From: an uncultured Collinsella sp.
GTDB taxonomy: Bacteria; Actinomycetota; Coriobacteriia; Coriobacteriales; Coriobacteriaceae
Direction of reading: 5' to 3'
DNA length: 20,932 bases
Assembly (NCBI GenBank): GCA_902482185.1
Contig: CABSZR010000005.1
Coordinates: 1 to 20,932 of the forward strand
The notes beneath the pieces were generated by a model. The model saw nothing but the letters and a program-made list of their open reading frames with translations. It did not search any database and was not told where the DNA came from. Position numbers and translations under genes: made by a program. Shown here piece after piece: positions 14,657 through 20,932 of this stretch; within the stretch, counting starts at the first letter, position 1, and each line of letters starts with the position of its first letter.

Positions 14657-14808
14657 TTGCCAAAATGTTGACGTTGCCATTTTGCGACACAAAATAAGAC
14701 GCGAACCGATGGCCCCTGTGCCTGTGGACCGTCGATTCCTTGCGCGTAAACGTTTGAGCCGCCCGGTGGCTCTGTGTTTGCACAATGGCAACGTTAACAT
14801 TTGGGCGA
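14657..14808. promoter_or_regulatory. paired operators between lacE and the LacI-family gene
   Basis: Two near-identical 28-bp sites lie in opposite orientation at 14657-14684 and 14781-14808. They share the core TGTTRACGTTGCCA, and 24 of 28 bases match. Each core is centred on AACGTT or GACGTT with a central CG, as LacI-family regulators prefer. Weaker versions flank them (TTTTGACGTTTGG at about 14645; AAACGTTTG at about 14749). The 124-base centre spacing would allow looping. They fill the 357-base divergent gap, which contains no gene. Confidence 0.65.
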
Positions 14809-14959
14809 CAAAAGCCGTTCGGGGAAGCAAAAATGTCGGTGAACGGTAGGTTTTGGGTGGTGAGCGTATGGTGGGGGAGGCGTTGGATATACTTGAAGGC
14901 GTTAAAAATGACTGCGTAGGGTGTCACCAATGGCATCGTTGACATAGAAAGATCGACCT

Positions 14960-15964
14960 ATGGCCGCTGTTAAAAAATCGGTATCCGTCAAAGACGTAGC
15001 GCGCCTCGCGGGCGTCTCGGAGCAGACGGTCTCGCGCACCGTGCACGATTCGCCCAGCGTGCGCCCCGAGACCAAGGAGCGCGTGCGTGCCGCCATGCGC
15101 GAGCTGGGGTATCGCCCCAATTTTGCCGGTCGATCGCTGCGCCGTGGCAAGTTTAAGACCGTCGGCGTCGCCATGTTCAACATTACCGGTACAGGCAACC
15201 TCGACCGTATGGAGGGCTTTGCTGCCGCCGCCGATAAGCACGGATACGCCATTACCCTCACGAAAGTAGATGGGCATCCGTATACCCTCGAGAGCGCATC
15301 GTCGCGCATGAGCGCACTGCCGGTGGATGGCATGGTCGTGATCATGAATCGCATGCCGGCGGACTTTGGAACCTTCGAGCCGCTGCCCGGCATGCAGACA
15401 GTGCTCGTTACGATGTTGGAGCACCCGCTCTGTTCAACGGTCGATAACGACCAGTTCGATTGCTCGCGCCAGGTTGTCGAGTACTTGCTGAGGCAGGGGC
15501 ACAAGACCGTGCATTTCATCTCGTGTCCCGAGCGCTCGCTTTCGGGCATGCAGCGCGAGGAAGGCTGGCGCGAGACATTGCACGCACATGGTATTGAGCC
15601 GCCGCGACTCGTTCGTGGCGATTGGACGGCACAGAGCGGGTATGCTGCCGGTCAGGCTCTGGCGGACGATCCGACCTGTACGGCCATTTATGCTTCTAAC
15701 GACGCCATGGCCTACGGCTGCATTCGCGGACTCGAGTCGCGCGGAAAGCACGTGCCCGAGGACGTGAGTGTGGTAGGTGTTGATGACAGTCTGGGCGACA
15801 TCGTGCCCGATCGTCGCCTGGCCACCGTGCGCTTTGACAACAGGCGCGTCGGCATGTGGGCGGTCGACAAGATTGCCGGCGCCGATGGGGGTGCGTCTGG
15901 CGTGGAGCACATGCTGATCCCCGGTGTGCTCGTAGAGGGCGATACGGTGCGCGATTTGCGTTAG
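14960..15964 (+). CDS. LacI-family transcriptional regulator
   Basis: A 334-residue regulator. The LacI helix-turn-helix and hinge are at about 8-62 (VSVKDVARLAGVSEQTVSRT, then SPSVRPETKERVRAAMRELGYRPN). A periplasmic-binding-protein-like sensor domain follows, with VDNDQFD, FISCP, AIYASNDAMAYG and DVSVVGVDDS. Its position divergent to lacE-lacG, with paired operators between, indicates control of those genes; the ligand (lactose, galactose or a phosphorylated sugar) cannot be read from sequence. The ribosome site before ATG 14960 is weak (GAAAGATCG). TATACT at 14888-14893 is a possible -10 box. Confidence 0.9.
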   Translation: MAAVKKSVSVKDVARLAGVSEQTVSRTVHDSPSVRPETKERVRAAMRELGYRPNFAGRSLRRGKFKTVGVAMFNITGTGNLDRMEGFAAAADKHGYAITLTKVDGHPYTLESASSRMSALPVDGMVVIMNRMPADFGTFEPLPGMQTVLVTMLEHPLCSTVDNDQFDCSRQVVEYLLRQGHKTVHFISCPERSLSGMQREEGWRETLHAHGIEPPRLVRGDWTAQSGYAAGQALADDPTCTAIYASNDAMAYGCIRGLESRGKHVPEDVSVVGVDDSLGDIVPDRRLATVRFDNRRVGMWAVDKIAGADGGASGVEHMLIPGVLVEGDTVRDLR

Positions 15965-15995
15965 GGTGCGGTCCTGTTTGGGTTTCCGCTAATCA

Positions 15996-16014
15996 TGTTT
16001 GATATTGTTCGAAA
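15996..16014 (+). promoter_or_regulatory. upstream LacR-type operator of lacF
   Basis: TGTTTGATATTGTTCGAAA fits the TGTTY-N5-TGTTYRA motif also seen at 16077, 8715 and 17973. It lies 81 bases upstream of the second lacF site, so a repressor could bind both. Confidence 0.5.
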
Positions 16015-16024
16015 TGGTTTGGAA

Positions 16025-16056
16025 ACCGTTCACGGACGAAAAAAGACCGTTCACGG
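16025..16056 (+). promoter_or_regulatory. direct repeats ACCGTTCACGG upstream of lacF
   Basis: Two identical 11-base units (16025-16035 and 16046-16056) are 21 bases apart, two helical turns, just upstream of the lacF -35 box. A mirrored AACGGTT follows at about 16064-16070, and GGTTTGGAAACC overlaps the first unit. This looks like an activator site, for example for catabolite control; the protein is unknown. Confidence 0.5.
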
Positions 16057-16070
16057 CTCGAAATAACGGT

Positions 16071-16100
16071 TTGCATTGTTCCTTTTTGTTTGAATGTTAT
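16071..16100 (+). promoter_or_regulatory. lacF promoter with operator in its spacer
   Basis: TTGCAT (16071-16076) and TGTTAT (16095-16100) are 18 bases apart. The spacer is TGTTCCTTTTTGTTTGAAT (16077-16095), the TGTTY-N5-TGTTY motif, so a bound repressor would exclude RNA polymerase. Confidence 0.6.
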
Positions 16101-16178
16101 TGTTTCTAGCATACACAGCGCAGCGCGTATGCCCGGACGCGATGCTCTCCATTGGTTCATATGTGAAAGGAACGCAAT

Positions 16179-16517
16179 ATGGCAACCAAAGAAGAAATCT
16201 CGATGGTTGGATTCGAGATTGTCGCATACGCAGGTGACGCCCAGACCGATCTGCTTGCAGCGCTCGATGCTGCTCGCGAGGGTGATTTTGAGAAGGCCGA
16301 GCAGCTGCACAAGGATGCCAGCGATGCACTCATCGGCGCCCACGACACGCAGACCAAGCTGCTTTCGCAGGAGGCCGGCGGCGGCGAGATGGAGATGACC
16401 TTCATCATGGCTCACGCTCAGGATACCCTCATGACCACTATGATCCTGGAGAAGCAGACCCGCTTTACCATCGATGCCTATAAGCGTATCGCCGAGCTCG
16501 AGGCCAAGCTCGCCTAA
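16179..16517 (+). CDS. lacF: lactose-specific PTS EIIA
   Basis: A 112-residue, all-helical cytoplasmic protein that passes phosphate from HPr to the EIIB domain of LacE. The phosphorylated residue is His79 in MAHAQDTLMTT, and Asp82 matches the metal-binding Asp of the trimeric family. The N-terminus (EEISMVGFEIVAYAGDAQTD) and the segment KDASDALIGAHDTQTKLL are typical of PTS_IIA lac. AAAGGAA precedes the ATG at a proper distance. It is a single-gene transcript with its own promoter, operators and terminator, apart from lacE; in streptococci lacF and lacE are adjacent. Confidence 0.95.
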   Translation: MATKEEISMVGFEIVAYAGDAQTDLLAALDAAREGDFEKAEQLHKDASDALIGAHDTQTKLLSQEAGGGEMEMTFIMAHAQDTLMTTMILEKQTRFTIDAYKRIAELEAKLA

Positions 16518-16545
16518 CGAGCCCGCACAACCTCGTCCCCTTCCA

Positions 16546-16577
16546 AAAACCCTGCCGCTATCCGCGGCAGGGTTTTT
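16546..16577 (+). terminator. rho-independent terminator of lacF
   Basis: A 13-bp stem (16546-16558 with 16564-16576, containing CCCTGCCGC and its complement) ends in TTTTT. It lies 28 bases after the lacF stop. Confidence 0.9.
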
Positions 16578-16590
16578 CTGTTCTCCTCCA

Positions 16591-16657
16591 AGTTGCGGTG
16601 AAATAGGGATTGAATAGGGGCTGGCGGGCGCTAAACAATCCCTATTCCACCGCAACT
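16591..16657. repeat. 22-bp inverted repeat, REP/MITE-like intergenic element
   Basis: The arms at 16591-16612 and 16636-16657 match at 21 of 22 bases (AGTTGCGGTGAAATAGGGAT continuing TG), with a 23-base loop. There is no T-tract, and a good terminator already lies just upstream, so it is better read as a dispersed intergenic palindrome. Confidence 0.6.
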
Positions 16658-16775
16658 CATCCCGAGATAGTCATTGGGGACAGTCTTGGTGCGCTCCGTC
16701 CGTCTTGCCGTTCGGTTTTTCGTTGGGTGGGTATACTTCCATCCGCAATACAGGCCGGAATGAGGAGGTATCCAA

Positions 16776-17789
16776 ATGCCGGACAACGGATCGATTCAAA
16801 AGAGAGACGCACATGAGATGGCCCATGGGCGTCCTGTCCAGATAACTGAGCATACGACGGTAACCGAGCTACAGCCCAGCCTGTCCGATGTCGTGTGCGC
16901 AAACAAAAAGCTGCAGATTGGCTTTATCGTTGCGCTCGTGGTACTGGCGCTGCTGTCGGGCTTTGTAGCTCGTCCGCATTTCGCCGATACCAAAACTTGG
17001 GACTCCACCATCGAGGTCATCGATCAAAAGAAAGGTAACGTACTGGCGCTCACGACCTCGTGCGTGGCGCTGTCTGCGGGCATTACCGCGCTGCCGGGTG
17101 ATACGGGAACGCCGGTTGCCGAGCAGCTCGCGCAGCTTTCAGGCAACCTTGGTATCGTGCTTGCCGTGCTATACCTCGAGAAATACCTGTTGACCATTTT
17201 GTGGTCGGTTGGCTTGGGCATCTTGATCCCGTTTGCGCTGGTGCTCTTTGCGGCGTCGCTCGGCATTCACGGGCGCTGGAGTACGAGCTCCGTCCTGCGC
17301 CGCGTGGCGACGCGCGTGCTGGTGGTCGCCATGATCGGCATGGCGTTGGTGCCTGCAAGTGTATGGGTGTCGCAAAAGGTCGACGAAACGTATCGAGTGA
17401 GCATCGAAGCGGCTGAGCAAAAGGCGACTGACGCTGCGAGTGCGGAAGATAGTGATAACTCCAAGGCAAGCAAGAAAAAGGCCGAGTCCACAGAGTCCAA
17501 GAACGTGCTTGAGCAGCTTGCCGACGGCGCCTCGGGTCTTGTCACGTCGGTGACCAGCAGCGCCAAGCAGATGACCGATGAGATTGTGCAGCAGGCGACC
17601 GATCTCATCGAAGGCGTCATCGTGATGATCGTGACCTCGTGCGTGATTCCATTGCTGGTGCTCGCGGCGTTTCTGTGGCTGGGGCATGTGCTGCTGGGGA
17701 TTGATATTTCCGGCCCGGCGAACTATTTGACGGGCCGCTTTCTGGGTGCTCCGTCCAAGCACGCCAAAAAGGGTGGGCAGTCCGAGTAG
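16776..17789 (+). CDS. membrane protein of unknown function with central coiled region
   Basis: A 337-residue protein I do not recognise as a named family. Hydrophobic helices are visible at about 46-64, 124-162 (probably two), 178-198 and 280-305. Between helices lie TWDSTIEVIDQKKGNVLALT, then ALSAGITALPGDTGTPVAEQ. This is a layout I loosely associate with uncharacterised inner-membrane proteins of proteobacteria. Residues about 200-280 are rich in Ala, Lys and Ser, hydrophilic, and probably extended or coiled. The ATG at 16776 has GAGGAGG upstream, and the gene has its own terminator. It lies inside the lac cluster, but nothing ties it to lactose use. Confidence 0.8.
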   Translation: MPDNGSIQKRDAHEMAHGRPVQITEHTTVTELQPSLSDVVCANKKLQIGFIVALVVLALLSGFVARPHFADTKTWDSTIEVIDQKKGNVLALTTSCVALSAGITALPGDTGTPVAEQLAQLSGNLGIVLAVLYLEKYLLTILWSVGLGILIPFALVLFAASLGIHGRWSTSSVLRRVATRVLVVAMIGMALVPASVWVSQKVDETYRVSIEAAEQKATDAASAEDSDNSKASKKKAESTESKNVLEQLADGASGLVTSVTSSAKQMTDEIVQQATDLIEGVIVMIVTSCVIPLLVLAAFLWLGHVLLGIDISGPANYLTGRFLGAPSKHAKKGGQSE

Positions 17790-17823
17790 CTAAAACAGCT
17801 GTATATACCGGGGAATACCGCCG

Positions 17824-17865
17824 AAGGGCGGCCGAGACGCGTTCTCGGCCGCCCTTTTGTTTGTT
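17824..17865 (+). terminator. rho-independent terminator
   Basis: A 13-bp stem (17824-17836 with 17844-17856, arm AAGGGCGGCCGAG) is followed by TTGTTTGTT. It ends the membrane protein transcript before the lacA control region. Confidence 0.88.
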
Positions 17866-17926
17866 GAACACATGGTCGCTACGTCCGCGCCCGGCTCAAA
17901 CGGTCAGCAATCATCCGTGAACGATA

Positions 17927-18002
17927 TTTGTTCAAAAAAGAACAAAGATAAACAAATAGTTGTTGCAGTTAGTGTTCGAATGTGTTCAAATAAACATGAA
18001 CA
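17927..18002 (+). promoter_or_regulatory. lacABXC control region with LacR-type sites
   Basis: TGTTCGAATGTGTTCAAAT at 17973-17991 is the TGTTY-N5-TGTTY motif in forward orientation. GAACAAAGATAAACA at 17940-17954 is the same motif reversed. Palindromes TTTGTTC-N6-GAACAAA (17927-17946) and TGTTC-N10-GAACA (17983-18002) overlap them. TTGCAG at 17963-17968 could be the -35 box, with a weak TCAAAT 17 bases on. The 307-base gap 17790-18096 otherwise holds only the preceding terminator and the lacA leader. Confidence 0.55.
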
Positions 18003-18096
18003 GTGAAGAACCGCACATTCAGATGCCCGGACCTGAACGCGATTCAACACTTCCAAACAGAAACTACGCACCTGCGTATCTCTCAAGGAGGATGTC

Positions 18097-18525
18097 ATGA
18101 GGGTTGTAATCGCTTCCGATGCCGACGGTATGTCGATGAAGGAGTCCATCAAGGAGATGCTCATCGCCGACGGTCACGAGGTCGTCGACTATTCCGAGAC
18201 CCCTGCCGCGGACTTTGTCGATTCCGCGACCGCCGTTGCCAAGGACCTGCTGGAGCACAAGGATTCCCAGGGCTTTGCATTCGATAAGTACGGCGTCGGC
18301 TCCTATATGGCCGCCGTCAAGATCAAGGGCATGGTCGTCGCCAACATTTCCGACGAGCGTTCCGCTTACATGACCCGCGAGCACAACGGCTCGCGCATGG
18401 TCACCATGGGCCCGGGCGTTGTGGGCACCGAGGTCGCCAAGAAGATCGCCCGCGAGTTCCTGCGCGCCCAGTACGCCGGCGGCCGTCACCAGATCCGTGT
18501 CGACATGCTCAACAAGATGGCCTAA
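18097..18525 (+). CDS. lacA: galactose-6-phosphate isomerase subunit LacA
   Basis: A 142-residue RpiB-type subunit. With LacB it converts galactose-6-phosphate to tagatose-6-phosphate. The segments IKGMVVANISDERSAYMTRE, HNGSRMVTMG and GGRHQIRVDMLNKM are near-signature LacA sequence, and length equals the usual 141-142 residues. LacA lacks the catalytic Cys of RpiB and supplies other active-site residues. The start has AAGGAGG six bases upstream. It is the first gene of lacA-lacB-lacX-lacC, with a 63-base gap to lacB. Confidence 0.95.
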   Translation: MRVVIASDADGMSMKESIKEMLIADGHEVVDYSETPAADFVDSATAVAKDLLEHKDSQGFAFDKYGVGSYMAAVKIKGMVVANISDERSAYMTREHNGSRMVTMGPGVVGTEVAKKIAREFLRAQYAGGRHQIRVDMLNKMA

Positions 18526-18588
18526 CGAGAGCCACCGAGAACTCGAACTTCTACCTCAACTTGTGAATTCAGACGAAAGGACGTTCTG

Positions 18589-19113
18589 ATGAAGAAGACC
18601 ATCGCAATCGGTTGCGACCATATCGTTACGGACGAGAAGATCTATCTGGCCGACCGCCTGGAGCAGGCTGGCTACAAGGTGCTCGACTGCGGCACCTACA
18701 GCCACACCCGTACGCACTATCCCATCTACGGTAAGGCCGTGGGCGAGGCTGTTGCCAGCGGCAAGGCTGACTTTGGCGTGGCCCTGTGCGGCACCGGCAT
18801 TGGCATCACTAACGCCGTCAACAAGGTTCCCGGCGCCCGCTGCGCCCTGGTTCGCGACATGACCTCTGCCCTGTATGCCCGTCGCGAGCTCAACGCCAAC
18901 ATCGTGGGCTTTGGCGGCAAGATCACCGGCGAGTTCCTGATGGCCGACATTATGCTTGCCTTCCTGGAGGAGCCCTACGAGAAGACCCCCGAGCACGATG
19001 CCCTGATCGCCAAGATCGATGCCTGCAACAAGGCCGACGCCGAGGCTCAGGCTGACCCGCACTTCTTTGACGAGTTCCTGGAGAAGTGGGACCGCGGCGA
19101 ATACCATGATTAG
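18589..19113 (+). CDS. lacB: galactose-6-phosphate isomerase subunit LacB
   Basis: A 174-residue partner of LacA in the tagatose-6-phosphate pathway. Hallmarks: [13 protein letters not shown] at the N-terminus, [20 protein letters not shown], the RpiB-type catalytic Cys in [37 protein letters not shown], and the ending [12 protein letters not shown]. The length is only slightly above the usual 171. AAAGGACG precedes the ATG. Confidence 0.96.
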   Translation: MKKTIAIGCDHIVTDEKIYLADRLEQAGYKVLDCGTYSHTRTHYPIYGKAVGEAVASGKADFGVALCGTGIGITNAVNKVPGARCALVRDMTSALYARRELNANIVGFGGKITGEFLMADIMLAFLEEPYEKTPEHDALIAKIDACNKADAEAQADPHFFDEFLEKWDRGEYHD

Positions 19114-19171
19114 CGGGTATCCGGCGTAATTTACTAGTCCGTTGACGGCTCGCGTTTCTGTGAGGGGGCGC

Positions 19172-19192
19172 GGGCCGGTTTTCTATCGGCCC
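19172..19192 (+). other. hairpin between lacB and lacX-like gene
   Basis: GGGCCGGT pairs with ATCGGCCC (one wobble) around a TTTCT loop within the 119-base intercistronic gap. Only TATTG follows it, so it is more likely an mRNA-processing or attenuation element than a full terminator. Confidence 0.4.
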
Positions 19193-19232
19193 TATTGACT
19201 TGGCGGGCTGTCGTAAGAAAGGGAAGGCTCCT

Positions 19233-20114
19233 ATGGAGTTTGTTCTTGATAACGGTTCTATCCGCGTAGCACTGAGCACGGCGGGCGGGTCGTTCACTTC
19301 TATTGCGGCCAACGGCCGTGAGTACCTGTGGCAGGGTGATTCTTCGGTCTGGTCGGGCCAGGCACCCATTTGCTTCCCGATCTGCGGCGGCCTTCGTGAC
19401 GGTCGCGCGATGACTATGGGTGGTCGCGAGGTCAAGCTCGCCCGCCATGGTTTTGCCCGCAAGCAGGAGTGGAAGCTCGAGAAGCAGAGTGACAACATGG
19501 TTGCGCTGAGCCTAAGCTCTGCCGACCATGCCGAGTTGCTCGAGCAGTACCCGTATCCGTTTAAGATCGTTGCTCGTTACACGATCGATTCGGAAAAGGT
19601 GGCCGTGTCGTACGAGGTGACCAATGAGGGCATCGAGGATATGCCATTCTTTGTGGGTGGTCACCCCGGCTTTAAGTGCCCGCTCGACGAGGGCGAGTCC
19701 TACGACGACTATGAACTTCGTTTCGATCAGCGTGAGGCGACCGAGCTTTGCACCGCTGTTCCCTCCACAGGCCTGATCGATGTCGAGCACCGTAGCAAGA
19801 ACCCGATGGTCGGCCACGATCTGCCGCTTACCCATGAGCTCTTCGACTTCGCCGAGACCATCTTTGATGTGCTCGAGAGCCACGTGGTTACGCTGACCAA
19901 GAAAACCGAGGACAAGGGCGTGCGCCTGACGTTCCCCGATATGCCGTACCTGATTGTGTGGAGCAAGCCCGAGGGCGACTTTGTGGCTGTTGAACCGTGG
20001 GGTGGTCTGTCCACCTGCTCCGACGAGGACGATATTCTGGAGCACAAGCGTGGCTGCCTGGTTGCCAAGCCGGGGGAGACCGTCACCCGCGGCTTTGAGA
20101 TCGAGATCCTTTAA
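19233..20114 (+). CDS. lacX: aldose 1-epimerase family protein, LacX-like
   Basis: A 293-residue galactose-mutarotase-superfamily protein of the LacX/YeaD-like branch: REYLWQGDSSVWSGQAPICF, then PICGGLRDG, HGFARKQEW, VGGHPGFKCPL and MPYLIVWSKPEGDFVAVEPW. The His residues in HGFAR and GGHPGF match those expected at the active site. It probably speeds anomer exchange of a sugar or sugar phosphate in the lac pathway; the substrate is not known. The ATG at 19233 has GGGAAGG upstream; an in-frame TTG at 19200 would add 11 residues. LacX is often found in lac operons, which supports the name. Confidence 0.82.
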   Translation: MEFVLDNGSIRVALSTAGGSFTSIAANGREYLWQGDSSVWSGQAPICFPICGGLRDGRAMTMGGREVKLARHGFARKQEWKLEKQSDNMVALSLSSADHAELLEQYPYPFKIVARYTIDSEKVAVSYEVTNEGIEDMPFFVGGHPGFKCPLDEGESYDDYELRFDQREATELCTAVPSTGLIDVEHRSKNPMVGHDLPLTHELFDFAETIFDVLESHVVTLTKKTEDKGVRLTFPDMPYLIVWSKPEGDFVAVEPWGGLSTCSDEDDILEHKRGCLVAKPGETVTRGFEIEIL

Positions 20115-20170
20115 CGAGCTATCGTATGTTTGGGGCCGCGCGTGTCGTGCCCCGGAAACAGGAGTTCAAT

Positions 20171-20932
20171 ATGATTCTGACCGTTACCATGAACCCGTCG
20201 ATTGATACGCGCTATCAGCTCGACAAGCTGATCATCGACGATGTTAACCGCGTGACGCCCGAAAAGACCGCTGGCGGCAAGGGCCTCAACGTGAGCCGTG
20301 TGCTGCTGCAGCTGGGCGACGACGTGCTCGCGACCGGTCTGCTCGGCGGCCACATGGGTGCCTATATGGCCGAGCTTATGGATGCCGATGGCGTCAAGAA
20401 CGACTTTGTGCCTATCGCCGGTGAGACGCGCATTTGCCTGAATATTCTGCACGAGGGTAATCAGACCGAGCTGTTAGAGAGCGGCCCGCAGATTGCCCCG
20501 GCCGAGCTCGAGGCCTTTACGGCCAAGTTCGCCGAGCTTGCAGCGAAGGCGGACGTTGTGACGCTTTCGGGCTCGCTGCCGCGTGGCGTCGATGCCGGCT
20601 ACTATGCCGAGCTCGTCAAGATCGCCGAGGAGGCGGGTGCCAAGGTGCTGCTCGACACCTCGGGTGCATCGCTGGAGGCCGCGCTGGAGTCCGACGCTAA
20701 GCCTGAGCTCGTAAAGCCCAACCTGACCGAGATTAACGGCCTGCTGGGTACGTCCTTTACGACCGATGATGTCGATGCCCTGCGCGAGGCGCTTGCCGCC
20801 GATGACCGTTTTGCCGGTATTCCCTGGGTTGTCGTTTCGATGGGCGCTGCCGGTTCGGTGGGCTTCCATGAGGGTCGCGCGTTCCGCGCCAAGACGCCCG
20901 CGATTGCGGCTGTGAACGCGACGGGTTCCGGC
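20171..20932 (+). CDS. lacC: tagatose-6-phosphate kinase, partial at window end
   Basis: 254 codons are present and the 3' end lies outside the window. It belongs to the PfkB-type sugar kinase family: MILTVTMNPSIDTRYQL start, GGKGLNVSRVLLQLG at about 36-50, LSGSLPRG, KPNLTEINGLLG and WVVVSMGAAGS. The visible end VNATGSG is the beginning of the anion-hole/catalytic motif, and the catalytic Asp should be the next codon. It phosphorylates tagatose-6-phosphate to the 1,6-bisphosphate, which LacD would cleave. 1-phosphofructokinase is a close relative; lac context favours LacC. The start has AGGAG seven bases upstream and lies 56 bases after the lacX-like gene. Confidence 0.88.
   Translation, partial: MILTVTMNPSIDTRYQLDKLIIDDVNRVTPEKTAGGKGLNVSRVLLQLGDDVLATGLLGGHMGAYMAELMDADGVKNDFVPIAGETRICLNILHEGNQTELLESGPQIAPAELEAFTAKFAELAAKADVVTLSGSLPRGVDAGYYAELVKIAEEAGAKVLLDTSGASLEAALESDAKPELVKPNLTEINGLLGTSFTTDDVDALREALAADDRFAGIPWVVVSMGAAGSVGFHEGRAFRAKTPAIAAVNATGSG

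Overview
The window looks like a chromosome segment of a gut Coriobacteriia member, most likely Collinsella or a close relative. The reasons are GC-rich actinobacterial codon use in the right two thirds, combined with a complete Firmicutes-style lactose PTS / tagatose-6-phosphate gene set. The genus is an inference from gene content and sequence style; no database was searched.

Left part (about 1-6460) is accessory and visibly lower in GC. A tight operon at 245-2744 resembles a radical-SAM-modified peptide (RiPP) cluster: a PqqD-like/GNAT-like fusion, a radical SAM enzyme with a cysteine-less C-terminal domain, a 67-residue cysteine-free candidate precursor peptide and a three-helix membrane protein. 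An ABC exporter (3005-4654) follows. Next come a minus-strand ribbon-helix-helix protein, the cut-off tail of a second gene, the left end of an IS21-family element with three terminal repeats and a truncated istA, and an EcsC-like gene broken by an in-frame stop and a frameshift. The 3' end of a tRNA-Thr(CGT) gene with its own promoter and terminator marks the boundary of this debris.

Right part (6700-20932) is a lactose/galactose regulon interrupted by other genes. An orphan mannose-family PTS IIB with Tyr in place of the active-site His comes first. It is followed by a 152-bp element with perfect 25-bp inverted ends, a minus-strand galactose mutarotase, and a divergent DeoR-family regulator (lacR-like). 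A lower-GC Fic gene then sits beside a 75-bp palindromic control region and three 80-bp tandem hairpin repeats. After it lie lacG and lacE (minus strand), a divergent LacI-family regulator, lacF, an unknown membrane protein, and lacA-lacB-lacX-lacC, the last cut by the window edge.

How the genes work together: LacE plus LacF import and phosphorylate lactose, LacG cleaves lactose-6-phosphate, LacAB isomerises galactose-6-phosphate, and LacC phosphorylates tagatose-6-phosphate; lacD would be expected just outside. Two control circuits seem to exist. A motif TGTTY-N5-TGTTY recurs upstream of lacR, lacF (twice) and lacA (twice), probably the LacR site. A different 28-bp near-identical inverted pair lies between lacE and the LacI-family gene, probably the site of that regulator.
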